Position numbers and translations under genes: made by a program
Part shown: positions 20,339 through 32,461 of the stretch, one piece after another
Layout: every line of letters starts with the position of its first letter
How positions within the stretch are numbered: the stretch's first letter is position 1
The notes under the pieces: model-generated
The model's database searches: none
Seen by the model: the letters and a program-made list of their open reading frames with translations, nothing else
Told to the model about the DNA's origin: nothing
Assembly (NCBI GenBank): GCA_033239525.1
Contig: BSYO01000013.1
Location: 11,246,501-11,310,500, forward strand
Reading direction: 5' to 3'
Source: Nepenthes gracilis
Lineage: Eukaryota > Streptophyta > Magnoliopsida > Caryophyllales > Nepenthaceae
DNA length: 64,000 bases

Positions 20339-22927
20339 TGTACTGATCCAAACTTCCAAAATATGATAATTAGGATAATGATGGGCTCCATGGGGGTATG
20401 GTTTCTATGGGGGTACTAGTTCCCAAAATATGATAAAAGATGAGTAATTAATTTAAAATAGGTGAATTAAGGTCAATTTGTATGGAAGGAATCGGATCGA
20501 AAAGTCCAAAGATCCGAAATTGTTAAATCGGAAATCGAAGTTGTAAACCGAGAAACATTAATTTGTAAATAAGATTTTGGGCTTTAAATTATGATAATCA
20601 TGGCCTATTAAGGTTATATAATCAAAATTAAGGCCTAAAGATGTGAGGAATGGCGTTAGAAGGGTCGAAGCAGGTCCTGGATGGCAAAAACGCAACATTT
20701 TTGTGTTGTAGGCTTGATGTGCGCCTGACGACCGCCCGAGCAACGCTCGAGTGCCAGTCAGGCACTATTTTATGAATGCGACACTCGAAACTCGCCTGAG
20801 GTGAGGCAGGAGCGAGGGAGGTTACAAGAAGTGCACCCAAGGATCACTCGAGCACTATCTGGGCGCACATTTGCGAATGCAACGCCTGATGGGCCCTTGA
20901 CGAGCGCCCAAGGCACTGCCGTGTCTGAGTGGGAGTGCTCGAGGATCGCTTGAGCACCGCTCAAGCAACCCTACAATTATAAAATGGGGGCGCGCTATTT
21001 TGGCAGCATTTCGACGATGTCCAGCAGAGAGGAGAAGGAGAAAAGAGAGAAAAGGGAAGGGAAGAGGAAGAAATCTGCGTGTTTCACTCTGATCTAGGTA
21101 AAAATAACGGCAGATCGAGTTTAGGTAAATGTACCTCGGACGTTATATACCGTTTTTGCAGCATTTTAATATCTTCATGTTATCGTTTATGCTCTGAATC
21201 TCTTACTCTTCGATATTTGACATGAATAATGTATGACTCTCATAATTTTTGGACTAAAGTTCATGTTTATGTATATATACTGTGATCGATAGCTCCGATT
21301 TCATTATTTGGCTCACGTTTTGCCTCCGTTTCTTGTCGAGACCATATATCATAAACCCTGGCTCGAAAATTGAGAATTTTTGGTTTAAATGCATGATTTT
21401 GTATATGTTTTTGGATTATGGCCTTGATTTCATAAATAAATATATATTTGGTGCCTGATTACTATCCGAGAATTTTGCCCAGAACCCTAGAACGAAAATT
21501 TGGGAAATTTTATCAGAAACTTGGAATTTTGTTGATTTAAACGTAAATTATTACCCTATATCGTTTATCAAATTATTTGTATTTGAAAATTCTGCATGAA
21601 ACTATATTATCGAACTATGGAAACCTCTAAGGAACTATATTATCAAATTACAGAAACCTTTGAATCATTTGAAAGAGTAACTAGATGAAATTTGGATTTT
21701 GGCCTTGGAATATGATGATTTTGATTATAGAACTTCGAACAAATGCATCAAATTAAGCTAATTAGTAAGAAAAACGGACCCAGAACTGTTGAATAGTTAG
21801 ATAAAGTTCTTCGACATGCCTTAGAACGTTACGGTTACTGTAATCGAGGATATCACTGAACTATCAAACTATCGAATTGAAATGTATACTATCGAACTAT
21901 TGAATTGAGAAGTATACCATCGAACTATTGAACTATCAGCATTTGATTATGTGGATTGAATACAATCTATATCGAACTATCGGCCTTTGATTGTATGGAT
22001 TGAACACAATCTATCCTCGATTATTAGTTACTCAACTAGTAGAGTATACTAGATGGGTCCCTAGAATATTGAACATAGAATTTCTGAAGAACAAATGAGT
22101 TTTGGAACTGTTTCATAGATTTCTGCACATGTTTAAATAAAAATATGCTTCCTTCCTGTTTTCTGTTAATGCTTCTGTTCTTTTGATTATCACAATTTCT
22201 GTTCTAATATAGTTATATTTTATAGGAAAGCATTAATTATGATTTATTGGAACCTATTCACATGAATGCTCCGTTTTTCTGATGTTATCATGGTATTCTA
22301 CCTTATCGAATATATGTTCTGTATAAATGCATTATGTTATGCATAATTTTGTACATTGTTGGGTTTCGACTTACTATTTATTGTTTTCCCCTCCAAATGA
22401 GACCTGAAGTAATTTGGAGACTTTGAGAAGAAATAGTTGAATGTAAATACTAGATTTTGTATATGGATTCTGTATATATGAAATATATGCAATGCATGTG
22501 ATGAAACAGACAATATGCTTCCGCAAATTTACATAGTTGCTTCTATTATATGTTTTCTGATTTTCTATACAGGTCCTAGATGACTCTCTTATCTAAATTC
22601 TGGTATAGTTGATAGGGTTGTTAAATTAAAGTTATGGATGGCACTTGTGGTCTTGTGAATGCGTGCTGTAGGAAAATTGTGGTATTGTGGATAGTTGTGT
22701 GCCTGTACTGATCGTACTTTTGTATTATGGTCAAGATTTTGAGGTCTGGATATTATGTATGCTCTGTAATGATATCAATAAGCAGGTTGTATATTTGGAT
22801 TTTCATCCTATTTTAGATAGAACTCTACCGAAATTTCTATAAAATTTAGTGATGTAAATTTATGATTCTATTCTGAATCTGTCTGATGGAGAGTCCTATG
22901 AAAATTAGGACTCGCTCATCCTGCATC
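20339..22927 (+). mobile_element. 2.6-kb LTR-like insertion in integrase of element A
   Basis: The integrase reading matches element B up to about 20333 and resumes at about 22930 (LRTVAYQQR). The insert starts TGTACTGATCC and GCCTG occurs on both sides (20334-20338 and 22928-22932), a possible 5-bp target duplication. The right end does not end cleanly in CA, so the exact edge is uncertain. Like the solo LTR at 2214, it has a GC-rich CTCGAG-containing segment (20720-20970), a TATAAAA (20978-20984), a GA-rich leader, a long AT-rich tail and a hairpin near the end (AGTCCTA...TAGGACT, 22891-22911). No coding region is present. Probably a solo LTR of a long-LTR gypsy family. Confidence 0.65.
20978..20984 (+). 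promoter_or_regulatory. TATA box in the 20339-22927 insert
   Basis: TATAAAA lies immediately downstream of a GC-rich segment and upstream of a GAGAGGAGAAGG leader, matching the layout of the solo LTR at 2214-4466. Confidence 0.4.
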
Positions 22928-23196
22928 GCCTGCGAACCGTAGCCTATCAACAGCGTATTGCACGGTACTACAATAAGCTGGTGAAGGCGCACCCGCTTGA
23001 GGTTGGAGATCTAGTCCTCCGAAATGTGGAGGCCGCAGGAAAAGTGGCGAGCAAGAACAAACTCTCCCCTAGATGGGAAGGCCCGTTCCTCGTCTCCGCA
23101 ATCCTCTGGAATGGAGCATACAAGCTACGCGCCCAGAACGGAAAACTGATCCCTCGAACCTGGAATGCTGCCAACCTAAGGAAATATTACCAGTAA
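22928..23196 (+). pseudogene. Integrase C-terminus of element A
   Basis: This continues pol after the insertion. The conserved C-terminal pattern is clear: YQQR, RYYNK, VGDLVLR, KLSPRWEGPFLV, GAYKL, NAANLRKYYQ and a stop at 23194-23196. It aligns closely with 39140-39390 of element B. The segment is cleanly open, so this part of pol was little damaged apart from the insertion that separates it from the catalytic core. Confidence 0.85.
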
Positions 23197-23399
23197 CACA
23201 ATGCTGGCCCAGGTAAGGCATACACGCACATCATGAAGAATACTTGTACATACATTGAGTTTTTATTTTAATGAAATTAATCATTCCTGTTAACCTGTAT
23301 CTCCATTCAAGTGAGTGTTTGCAAGCATGACATTCCAAAAGCAGAACGACCTAGACTGCCCCTAAGTCGGAAGGATTATCGTTCGTCCATAAAACGAGG

Positions 23400-23670
23400 C
23401 CTTGGCATCGTGCCAAGTGGCCCATGAGCGGCCACCTCAAAACCTCAACCCATCGCCGAGTGGCCAAGTAGCCCGTAAAACCTTGGCCCTCATCAAGTGG
23501 CCCATTAGCGGTCTCGCCCGAGCCTCAACCATGCGTCGAGCGCTCGGAAGTGGCCACATCCGAAAGTCGACTCCATGTCAAAATGGTTGTAAATGGCCCA
23601 CTACTTTAGCCTCATGCCAAGCGACCCAAAAGTGGTCACCACCAAATCCAGGCTCCGTGCCGTAGGACCC
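23400..23670 (+). repeat. Degenerate tandem repeat between pol and the antisense ORFs, element A
   Basis: The words AAGTGGCCCA and CCTCAACC/CCTTGGC recur about every 55-80 bp from 23400 to 23670 with heavy divergence. Element B has an unrelated tandem array at the equivalent place (39411-39690). The position fits the hypervariable tandem-repeat zone known in Tat/Ogre elements. Confidence 0.55.
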
Positions 23671-24239
23671 GTGCGATCCAGAGAATCATGGTTCCGAACC
23701 AAATGACCTGTGCAAATAACATCGCCCGGGGCTTTGAAGCTTCCTAACTTACGGCCACTAAAACCTTAGGGGCAAGAATCGAAGGAGTGTGGCGACCTTT
23801 TCACGAAGAAGAGAGCACCCTCAATCTACAATGGTCGAGGGCTAGGACCTCGTACAGGGTAAGGGGCCATGCACCTAATGCGGATACCGCATGAGAAGAG
23901 GCCTAGACCCGGAGTCCAGCTGCTATGGCCTAAAAACCCAACTGGCCTTTAGCGTGGCTCCACGGGACTTGCGATGACATCCACTTTATTGGATCTAGCT
24001 TCCCATTAAACGCGCAAGATGCGATGACATCCTCTGACGAAGGACGAGTACAGTGCAAGAAGGCGGCAAATTGGGGCCTTGACGACAATAGCTTCACAAG
24101 CTTAGCCATTAAACACAAGATGCAATCTCTCAAATCTTAATGAAAGGCATTGAATGCAAAAAAAAGGTGATACTTTTCATTCATTTGTACAAAGCACAAA
24201 CAAAGGAAAAGAAGGAAACAATGTCTACAAGTAAAACTA

Positions 24240-26209
24240 CTACTGAGGATCTGACAGACCAGTCCCTTCTGGAAAATTTCTCAGGCGAGACATGTCCTAG
24301 ACCCTGGAGTTGCTTGGGTGGAAGACGCCCTCCGATACGTCAGGGACTGCAAGCGAGGCAATCCTGCGGTACAGGCGAATGCCGTCCTAGAACAAAGCCT
24401 CCAGTGCAAGATCCACCTCCGATGAAATAAATCGGCCCCTCAGATCTCTGGATTGGCATGAGTTGTCGTCCGCGAGGACAGTAAGCATCTCTTTCAGTTG
24501 CTCAACCTCCAGCTGTAGACGCGCGACTTCCAGTGTCTGCTGGCCATTCTCCTCCTTTAAGCGCCTAACCTCCTCCTGCGCCCACTCGCTCTCCTCTTGA
24601 AGGGAAGCGATCGTGGCTCTCATGCGCTGGGCAACATCCAACCAACGATGAAGACTCCCGTGCAGTTGAGCAGCTAGCTCATCAAAAGAGTCAGTACCCT
24701 CTGGAACTTGCATGGGAAGGGGGAAGACTGCCAAAGAATGTTCAGCTCGAGGCAATTATACCTAAGTGGAGGTTGTGTTCGGATGACAAAATAAATCTCC
24801 TGACGCGGATCGGCCTGGGGACTCCTCGCGTTCAACTGCAATTTCTACAAGGCTTGGATGGTCTAGAAACACGGAAGGCAAGCGAACGCTCGGGGGCTCC
24901 GACTTCAAAGCCATCCCTCCCGCGGCTGTTTTTGAGGCCGACTCAGCACCTGGCGGGCAGCCCTCCAGTGCAGCTTCCGCCTCCAACGCCAGGGGAACAT
25001 CCTCCTGGACACCCTCCAAAGGCGGCTCAGCGAAAGTTCCAGCGAGCTCTAAAGATCCTTCCGACTCTGATGCTGGCACTGGCGCACATGCTTTCTCTGG
25101 ATCTCCAGAGGCTAATGCATCTCCCACCATGGCTGGAGCACCCTCTGTGATCAACTCCGATGGCTCCAAATCGACAAAGGAATCCGCAAAAGACTCCTCG
25201 CCAGAATGGAGTTCCACTGCAGGGATACCGTACTCAGCTAGTGCCACAATAGGAATCGGTAAAGGTTTCACGGCCCCTCTTGTAGTCCGGTGCTCAATGT
25301 CACCTCCAGGACTGAGACCTGGGCTCGCGTGGTGAATCCAGCAACCAACCTCTGCAACCTCTGAGTGGAGGTACCTTCGGCCTCCCTCAATCTCTTCAGG
25401 GGAGACCCTATCTCCTCTTCATCTGAAGATGACTCCAACAACTAGCAACTCTCCTCTGCGTCCTCTCCAAACGGCGGGGGAATCACGTCTCCAGGTTCCT
25501 TTTTTGCTAGACCGGCGGCACGCCAGCCCGACAAAGGCCCCCACCTAGCGGTCTCGAAAGTAATGGACATCAGGAAGTAGCCCTGAATGGAGAAATTTGC
25601 CATTTGGGAGTTGATGGTGGCGACCAACTTTGCCGTGTCCTTGGCATCCTCCAAGGACACCTTCCCATGGAAGTACTCCAAGATCGAGCCCCACTCATGT
25701 GAAAGTTTGGAGTCTGAAGGCTCCTGTAAGAAGAAGAAGCGATTCCTCCAGTTGTTCACTGAATTATGATTGGTCCCCCGAAAATGTAAACCAGTTCTCA
25801 GGAACATGGAGATCCAATCCTCCTACTTTGTGAACTAGAAGATCAATCTCGCTGCCTTTGCGTCGAAAGCACCGGTATGGAGGCGGGAGAAGATGCACAG
25901 CGAGACTAGATAATGAAGGGCATTGGGGTGAAGCCTCGTCACAGGAATGCCCAATGCATACAGAGTGCACGGTATAGGATAACGAAGCCCCCCTCTCTGA
26001 TGGTGCTCATAAACTGCGACGAAGCCATCTGGTGGGACGTTAGCTCTACTGGCCGGAACAGGAGTGCGATAAACTCAGTTGTTGGGGATCCGATAGTCCA
26101 CCATCAAAGCAGCAATGGTGCTAGTCGTCAGGATGGACCCCGTGTTGTCGACCCTATGCCGACTTACCTTAGAAGTTCGCGAAGAAGGAGACTCTCTCTT
26201 CTTTGCCAT
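24240..26209 (-). pseudogene. Antisense extra ORF of element A (putative gypsy-type transposon domain)
   Basis: The minus-strand frame starts at 26209 (MAKKRESPSSRTSK). It runs through a conserved region (IAALMVDYGIP, PPDGFVAVYEHH, GGFRYPIP, LHPNALHYLVSLC, NRFFFLQEPSD) that I recognise as the plant domain listed as putative gypsy-type transposon (PF04195). An acidic low-complexity part (25271-24762) follows, then a coiled coil (24700-24440) and a C-terminal DGIRL-RR block. Frames 25807-25442, 25271-24762 and 24755-24387 are separated by stops or shifts. Such antisense ORFs between pol and the 3' LTR are known from Tat elements; their function is unknown. The C-terminal part lacks a duplicate in the second segment copy, which begins at about 25271. 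Confidence 0.75.
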
Positions 26210-26599
26210 TTTTTTCTCTCTCTGTGGAATGAGTTGAAAGCTTCCAATGCAAGGAAATGGCCAAGAGGAATTTCACAGAAGCACGGCTTAAATAGACGAC
26301 GGGGTGCTAGTGTGCAGGAAACCCAAACGACGCTTCCGCTGAGTGGCCAGGCCACATGCCGTCCCCACAAGAATGTCCTGGGCCCCAAAGCAGCTGGCAA
26401 TCATGACCCCTCATCAGATCACATATCGACATCACCTCAGTCGCTTGGTGAAATCCCCGCTATCACACCAGCATTTAAATTGCCAGGAAAGGCAGCAGCG
26501 GGACTTCCAAAACAAGCACGCAAGGAGGAAAACGAACCATTCGACTACAACAAGCAACAAAAAGTAAAACGGCACAGCTAAGTGTTAAATTTCATTATA

Positions 26600-27299
26600 A
26601 TACTCATTATTAGCTCACTTTACAGCAGCCTGGGCCACAGAACACATTTAATGGCCCTCTCCTGGCATAGAGAAACCTGGTGCAGGACACTCCAATAGAG
26701 TTTTGAGAGTCCAGGATGCTGACGAGGAAGTTCAAATCCTCCAGCGAGACTAGTCTCCGACTGAGACGGATGCCGTCCTAGAAGTTCCTTTCCAGTGCAG
26801 GACCGACTTCCTCCGGTAGAAATCTCGACCTTAGCTCAGTCCCCATCCGCACAACCGTCGTTCCAAGCTGTCGCCGCAACCGCTCAAGCTCCTCCTAGAG
26901 AGCCAACACACGGGCTCGAGCCCGCACGTTAGCACTAGCAAGCTTGGACGCCCTCACTTCCGATTCCGCCCACGCCGCCTCAAAGTGTGCAGCACGAGCC
27001 CTCAATTGCTCTATCTCTCCAACCACGACTTGCATCCGAGCTTCTACGCCTTCAACAGCCTTGGCCAGTTGGTGAAGCGAAGGAACTGCCCTCCCGGGAC
27101 CACGATCCCACGATGAGGCAGACCTCTCCTCTCTCTCAAAGCCTGGAGGCACCCTAGAAAATCGCATAGGGCCTACAAAAATAGCCTCCGAATGATATCC
27201 CTCCGACGCGGCCGCACCAGGGACCCTAGAGGCGTGGGTCCCAGTCTCAGGGTCTTCTGAATAAGGTCCTGACCTAGATGATGAGTAGACCCCTCCATC
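26600..27299 (-). pseudogene. Second antisense coiled-coil ORF of element A
   Basis: The minus-strand start is ATG at 27299 (in the duplicate ATG at 54492, MEGSS). The sequence continues with GYHSEAI, VPPGFE, then a long heptad-rich coiled coil (KAVEGVEARMQVVVGEIEQL and onward) and a DGIRLSRRL block. That block matches the C-terminus of the other antisense ORF and of element B (DGIHLCRRL). It therefore looks like a second copy of the antisense C-terminal half, upstream in the antisense direction. A one-base difference near the start shifts the frame in this copy relative to the duplicate. Stops follow near 26760. Function unknown. Confidence 0.6.
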
Positions 27300-28381
27300 G
27301 AAATCACTGCGATAGCGGACAAACTGGAAAGGGATCGAAGGCAACACAAAGCTTCACATCGTCAAAGAACCAGTAGAGCACGTTGCATTGGAGGAAATTT
27401 GTGCATTTAAATAGGCAAAGTTTCCCCCTAAAACGGCAGCATCTGGAAGGCGAAGAGCGCCAGAACGAAGCTAACAAACACCCTCCACGTTGCAAATCCC
27501 TGAAGCTTCACGCGTTTCCAAGGAAATCATTGTGGCATAGCGCCCCGTGATTTCCTTTGCATTTAATGCGCCAAATGGACAGGTGAATGTGACTGCCACC
27601 AGTGACGTTCAAACCTCCACAGCATCAAGCATCAGAGGTCCCCTCCTACCGCGTCCTCCCGACAACGGTCAACATTAAGACTCAAGGGACGAAACTGGCA
27701 GAATAGACCACAAGCATCCAAAGATGTTCAGGCGCGTGGAATAGAGCGCGGTGCATCGGAAGAAGCAAATTACCCATGACAGGTGATAAAAAAAGGGGGG
27801 AAGCGGCTAGAAAGAAAAATACGTACTACAAGGCAGAAGAGTAAAGACAAAAGGCTACTTCTTTCATTAATCCAGGCTTTTCTTATAAAGTATAACATTT
27901 GCAATAGTAAAGGTATAAGAAAGAGGAAAAAGATATGGCACAAGGCCTAGGCCCTATGGCACTACCCCAGAAGCTTGAGCAAGCTTGGGAACGTGATCTA
28001 CATGAGATCACCACGGCCTCACCGCTAATAACCCAATAAGCTAAAGCACCGAGAACAACTGCATGTTGGTCTACCTCTAGTGAAGACGAACCCAATGTTT
28101 TCCACCGAGGCAGAACCAACACACTGACTCGAAGCCTCAGGACGCAAAAAAAGAACCTGCTTTTGGCTCATTGGGGCTCCCCTCTCTACCTCCTCCCCAG
28201 CCGGTGCGCGGCCCAAGTGAAGTGGAGACCGTGAGCGACGCACTTCACCGGAGGAGAGGATACTCGGGATAGCTCCGCCACGATCCCTCAGCACCCTAGA
28301 CGCGTCATTCCATGGGGTGAGGCACGCGACTACAGCAGAGTGGCCGAGCCATCCCCATTATCATAAGGAACCGACCGCAGC

Positions 28382-28756
28382 ATGGGCATGAAGACAGTCT
28401 TCGCGAAGAACTCCAAATCTCCAGCTAATCCATGCAACTCTTTTGTGGACTCCAACCAGAGGTGGGGTAGGCCAAGACCTTCGCATTGCTCCCCCAAAGT
28501 CAGTCAAAGGATGAGCCGCACCCGTCGAAGAGCCCTCCTATTTATGGGCAAGATGATGCCCTTCCATCACTTAATGGGGCACACTATTCTACGGATGCCT
28601 TTCATGGAACAGGAAAGCCCTCAAATCAGATGCAACCTTAGGCGTGCGAATCGTTCCATTCCCGGCACCGAATTGTTGCAGTGCCAGAAAAGCCTGTGCG
28701 AATGCCTAGAGAAGGCGCAAAGCCAGAAGACGATAAGCGTTGGCGCATCTTGAGGG
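28382..28756 (+). other. Open frame conserved in both segment copies, 3' region of element A
   Basis: A 123-codon plus frame starting MGMKTVF is paralleled by a longer one at 55537-56016 in the duplicate. Both sit just upstream of the 3' LTR. I recognise no domain. The conservation may only reflect the recent duplication; I do not claim a protein. The surrounding 27350-28830 is otherwise non-coding element spacer. Confidence 0.3.
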
Positions 28757-28820
28757 AGACCGGGCGACCGTGAGTTGGATCCAAAGGACATGCCAAGCCG
28801 CGACCACTGGTCGGCCCAGG

Positions 28821-28832
28821 CATGGGGGCTAG
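28821..28832 (+). other. Polypurine tract of element A
   Basis: CATGGGGGCTAG directly precedes the 3' LTR start TGTTGGG. The duplicate has CATGGGGGTTAG at 56019-56029. Confidence 0.65.
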
Positions 28833-29714
28833 TGTTGGGTTCGAAACAAAGGCCTAAAGAGATTCGAAACCCAACCCACGAAGCAGCAGCCTAAGAGGCA
28901 GTTGAGGCCCAACCCTCCAGAGCAGTCTACATGGCGGCCCACATTCAATAGCCAATGGGGGTCATCTGCAACTCATTAATTCTACTGCTAGGAAACGGCG
29001 GAAGCGCAAGAGAAGCGAGCTAATGAGAAAACAGTCAGCGCTGCTAACTACGGCTCAGGCGGCTGGCCACAGTCACCCAGCCAAACCGAATTCGAGAGGT
29101 AGACCAAGTGTGGCCAGCAGCGCCTGGCAGTCTACCTACCACCGCTAAACAACAACCGACGCATCGGCAACCGCCGACATCAATCAGCAGCCAATGAACC
29201 CCTACAACAGGGATTCTCACGCCCAAAGCCCCTCGTCAGGGGACATATAAAATCCTTCTTCTTCTATAGAGAGGGGGATCGGATCTTGGATAATCAACTT
29301 AGCGTCACTAACCTTAGGCTCCACAGCCATCTTCCAGACCCAAACTTCTAGACCTTCTCAGGCGACAAAAGTCAGCCACCCGTCGTGGTGCATACAGGGA
29401 GTCAGGCCTCTCATTACCCACTCATTACTCTCCCATACAAGCATTCACGCACCACCCATGCTTTTACAGCATATTTCTGTACACCTCTAAGTGTGCGCCC
29501 TTTCTGTTTATTACGAAAAATTGCTGACTTGAGCGTCGGAATGTCGTCGGTGGAAGAAATCCTGCCAAACCTCTAACCTCTTGTTCGTTGATTGTATTGT
29601 GCAGGTCCAAGGTTAACAGAGACGAAAATCAGACCCTTTCGCAACCTCCTCCGGATGATGAGGAATCCGAAGGCTCTCTAATCTGTACAACAATCGATGA
29701 TCCAGGACACAATA
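28833..29714 (+). mobile_element. 3' LTR of element A (882 bp)
   Basis: It starts TGTTGGGTTCG and ends ...GGACACAATA (in the duplicate ...GGACGCAACA). It has a TATAAAA at 29241-29247 and a segment at 29478-29506 resembling the minisatellite unit of element E. The duplicate LTR at 56030-56911 is also 882 bp long and differs by scattered substitutions. Confidence 0.85.
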
Positions 29715-29866
29715 TGTTATATTTGTAACCAATCATTTTTATAGTGGATTTATTTAAAATTTGTCCCATTATTTTTTTAGTTGAGAAGGGACTCCCTTGC
29801 CGGACAAATTGTATGCTTGATTGTGTGATTTAATTTCTTGTATTTTCATGTATTTGGTAGCCAACA
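29715..29866 (+). mobile_element. 3' LTR of copia D, right part
   Basis: This continues the LTR broken by element A: TTTGTAACCAATCATTTTTA, GTGGATTTATTTAAAATTTG, and the end TGTATTTGGTAGCCAACA. That ending is typical of plant copia LTRs. The same stretch in the duplicate is 56912-57064, and the intact 5' LTR equivalent is 12265-12498. Confidence 0.6.
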
Positions 29867-32461
29867 ATTTAAAAAAATTTTAAAAATTCATTTTCTCTAC
29901 GCGGATCATATAGGTGTTTTGTTCTCAAAGGATTCCACCTTGTCAAATCTTGCCGTAGATAAGATCCCGCCGATTATGATTATTCCACCATGCGACAACC
30001 ACCCACATATTTTAGGTCCCGCTGTCTCTTTGCGTCCAAGCAGCCAAATGATTGAGATAACTGCATGGGGTCCCCTCCCAGAGAAGGGTTTCCCACTCTT
30101 CTACATTTTCGTTCACTGTACCACGAGAAAACGTAAGTTTGTATATTTCCATAAAGATGTAAAGCAGCGCAGTAATCTATTAGACATTATAGCACTTAAG
30201 ATGCGTTCTATATGAAAATTTATTTACATTATTATGCTTATTTATTATATTATAATGCATATACAAATCGGGCAAACAAGTGCATGTGAAACATAGGCGC
30301 ATTGATACACTCACCGCTGGCTGATGCAAGTTTCGGTGGCAGAAATCAAGGAGGAAAATTCAGACGATGGAGTAAATAGATGTGAAACGGCTGAGATGGT
30401 AGAAGAGACCGAGGTGAGGAAGGAAACTACTGAGGTAGGGAAGAGAAAAGACCAAGGTAAGAAGAGAAGGGGCAGGGGAAAAACAGAGAGGGAGAGCAGA
30501 GAGAAATTCACTTTTTCTTCTCATTCATCAGTAATAGCTTTATACTGTAATGAGCTACGGCCCGTGTAAACCAAGCAGAAGCAAGCAGTGAACAGAAAAA
30601 AAAGAAAAATAAAGAAAAAAAACCAAAAGCATCATGTGCAAGCAACATGTGCAGTTGGTTAGACTAATTGAAGTAGTATGTGCGGTTAGTTAGACGTAAT
30701 CTCTGAATTTCAGTGGAAGTCGTGTGGAGCGATTGCTACAACGATTGGTCCATGTGGCAGCTGTTGGAGGAGGAGATGTCGTTTCTGAAGGTGACTTGGT
30801 AATGCCTGTAGCATGCATCTTAGAAATTTTTATTGTGCTGTTACAATTTGGATGAGTGCTACGTATTAACGGTGGATTCATACATGACAATGATGGTCAA
30901 TGTTAGATCTTGGTTTCCTCAAACAATGTTGCCATTTAGCACACTAACCATAGAAATAATCTTTGCATAAATCAATAAATGTATGCAAAACACCAGATCG
31001 CATTTGTAGAGATAATGATTGAAGTGTTCAATTCTTATGTTTTAAACAATCTGTTTCTAATTGAAGTTTTAAAGTTTGATCCCATCAATATAAGATATTA
31101 TCAAACATAAAATATTAAGTAGAAGTGAATGCGTTGGAGGGATTTATGGCCCTTAGGAAAGGAGGAGGGGGCCAACTATATGCAATTTATGATTTTATTT
31201 ACCTCTTGTTTTACTTTTATTTTTTATTATTTTTTGGTAATAAGGCTAAAAGTAAAATAAGATGGGTGAGACTCCAACCTACCTCAAAAACAAATTCGTG
31301 AGTTTTAATTATCAATTTTATCATCCATATGCATTATTTATCTTATTTTTCTTTTTTTTTTTTCACTTAAATTACCTTTATTTTTTTGGGCAAAATATAA
31401 GACAAGTAAGTAAGCTGTTCCAAAAATAGAAGAAAAAAATTAGAAACAAAAAACTCAAAATCAGAATCCAAACCAATTATAAAAATTAAATGGAATCCAG
31501 ATAGTACTTGTTCTTTCGAGATTGAGGCCTTTTTCGTTATAAAAATAGATAAATAACTTATGCAGCTAATTTTTTTTTTTTTTGATAAGTAAGTAAATTT
31601 TATAAATAAAAAAAATACACAATCAATATTTTATCTCCAAGTATTTTGCCGACTTAGATTTAGAACACAAACGTTAGAGTATACCCTGAGTACCGTGAAA
31701 CATGTCACAAAACCGAAATAAAGTAACGAAACAACGGAGTACCAGAATTACGTCCGCCAAAAGGCCATCAACTGAAACTAAAGTCAAAAGACCGGCCCCA
31801 AAACATAAGACCAAAATAAGAGTTCAAAGGAAAGAAAAATGACCATGGTGCCATCATTCCAATTTAAAAGCAAGCAACAGCCCAAAGGACAGCAGAAATC
31901 CTAAAAGGGCTTCTTGAACAGTAGTAGCAAGTCCCTACCATCAACAAGTCTACTGCAGATTGCGTCTCGGGAACAAAAAGCAAGAGAGCAAAGAGATCTT
32001 GGCTAATCATCAGCATCTCGATCCTTGGCGTAATGGGTAGAAAGCATCTCGGACTCATCTTTATCACCTCGGAAGAAAGCAACTCGTCCACAAAATCTCG
32101 GGCAATTCGACCATCCAGGCCAAAATGAATCCCGGTCAAATACCGCTCGACCATTTGCTGCTCGATCAGAAGCAAAAGTCTTGCACGCCTCGTCACCACC
32201 TCATCTCGGCTATTCTAACCTCAGTCAGAACAAGAAAACAAAAGGCCATTCTCACCTCAAGCTAATGCACTCCTCTGGCATAATGCATCACCCCGGTCTC
32301 TTGCAAATATCAACCAGCAAATTCTGAAACTCGGACAAAAAACATCACCTCGCCCTAAACACCACCTCAGACAAAACACACATCTCAGCAAAAGCAACCT
32401 CGGCCACAAAACAGACCTTGGTCAGAATAAGCAAACCGAGGCACAATAAAAGCATACCACG

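Larger units (their letters stand above)
14754..29714 (+). mobile_element. Tat-type Ty3/gypsy retrotransposon A, degenerate, nested in copia D
   Basis: Order: truncated 5' LTR (14754-15062), primer site, gag, protease, reverse transcriptase, RNase H, integrase, a tandem-repeat spacer, two antisense ORF regions, polypurine tract and 3' LTR (28833-29714). A 2.59-kb LTR-like insert splits the integrase C-terminus at 20339-22927. Without it the element is about 12.4 kb. Coding regions carry many stops and frameshifts. The 5' LTR has lost about 570 bp, including the promoter. Target duplications GGTTA/TGTTA flank it. The 3' part (from about 25271) is duplicated at 52418-56911. Confidence 0.85.

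Noticed and set aside
26197..26209. Splice donor just after the antisense ORF start of element A
   Set aside because: AAGGTAAGT occurs on the minus strand near 26165 and is kept as GTGAGT in the duplicate, but the reading frame continues usefully through it and no acceptor fits.
28382..28756. Host gene upstream of the LTR
   Set aside because: It is part of the element A 3' region, lacks a recognised domain and its conservation is explained by the segmental duplication.
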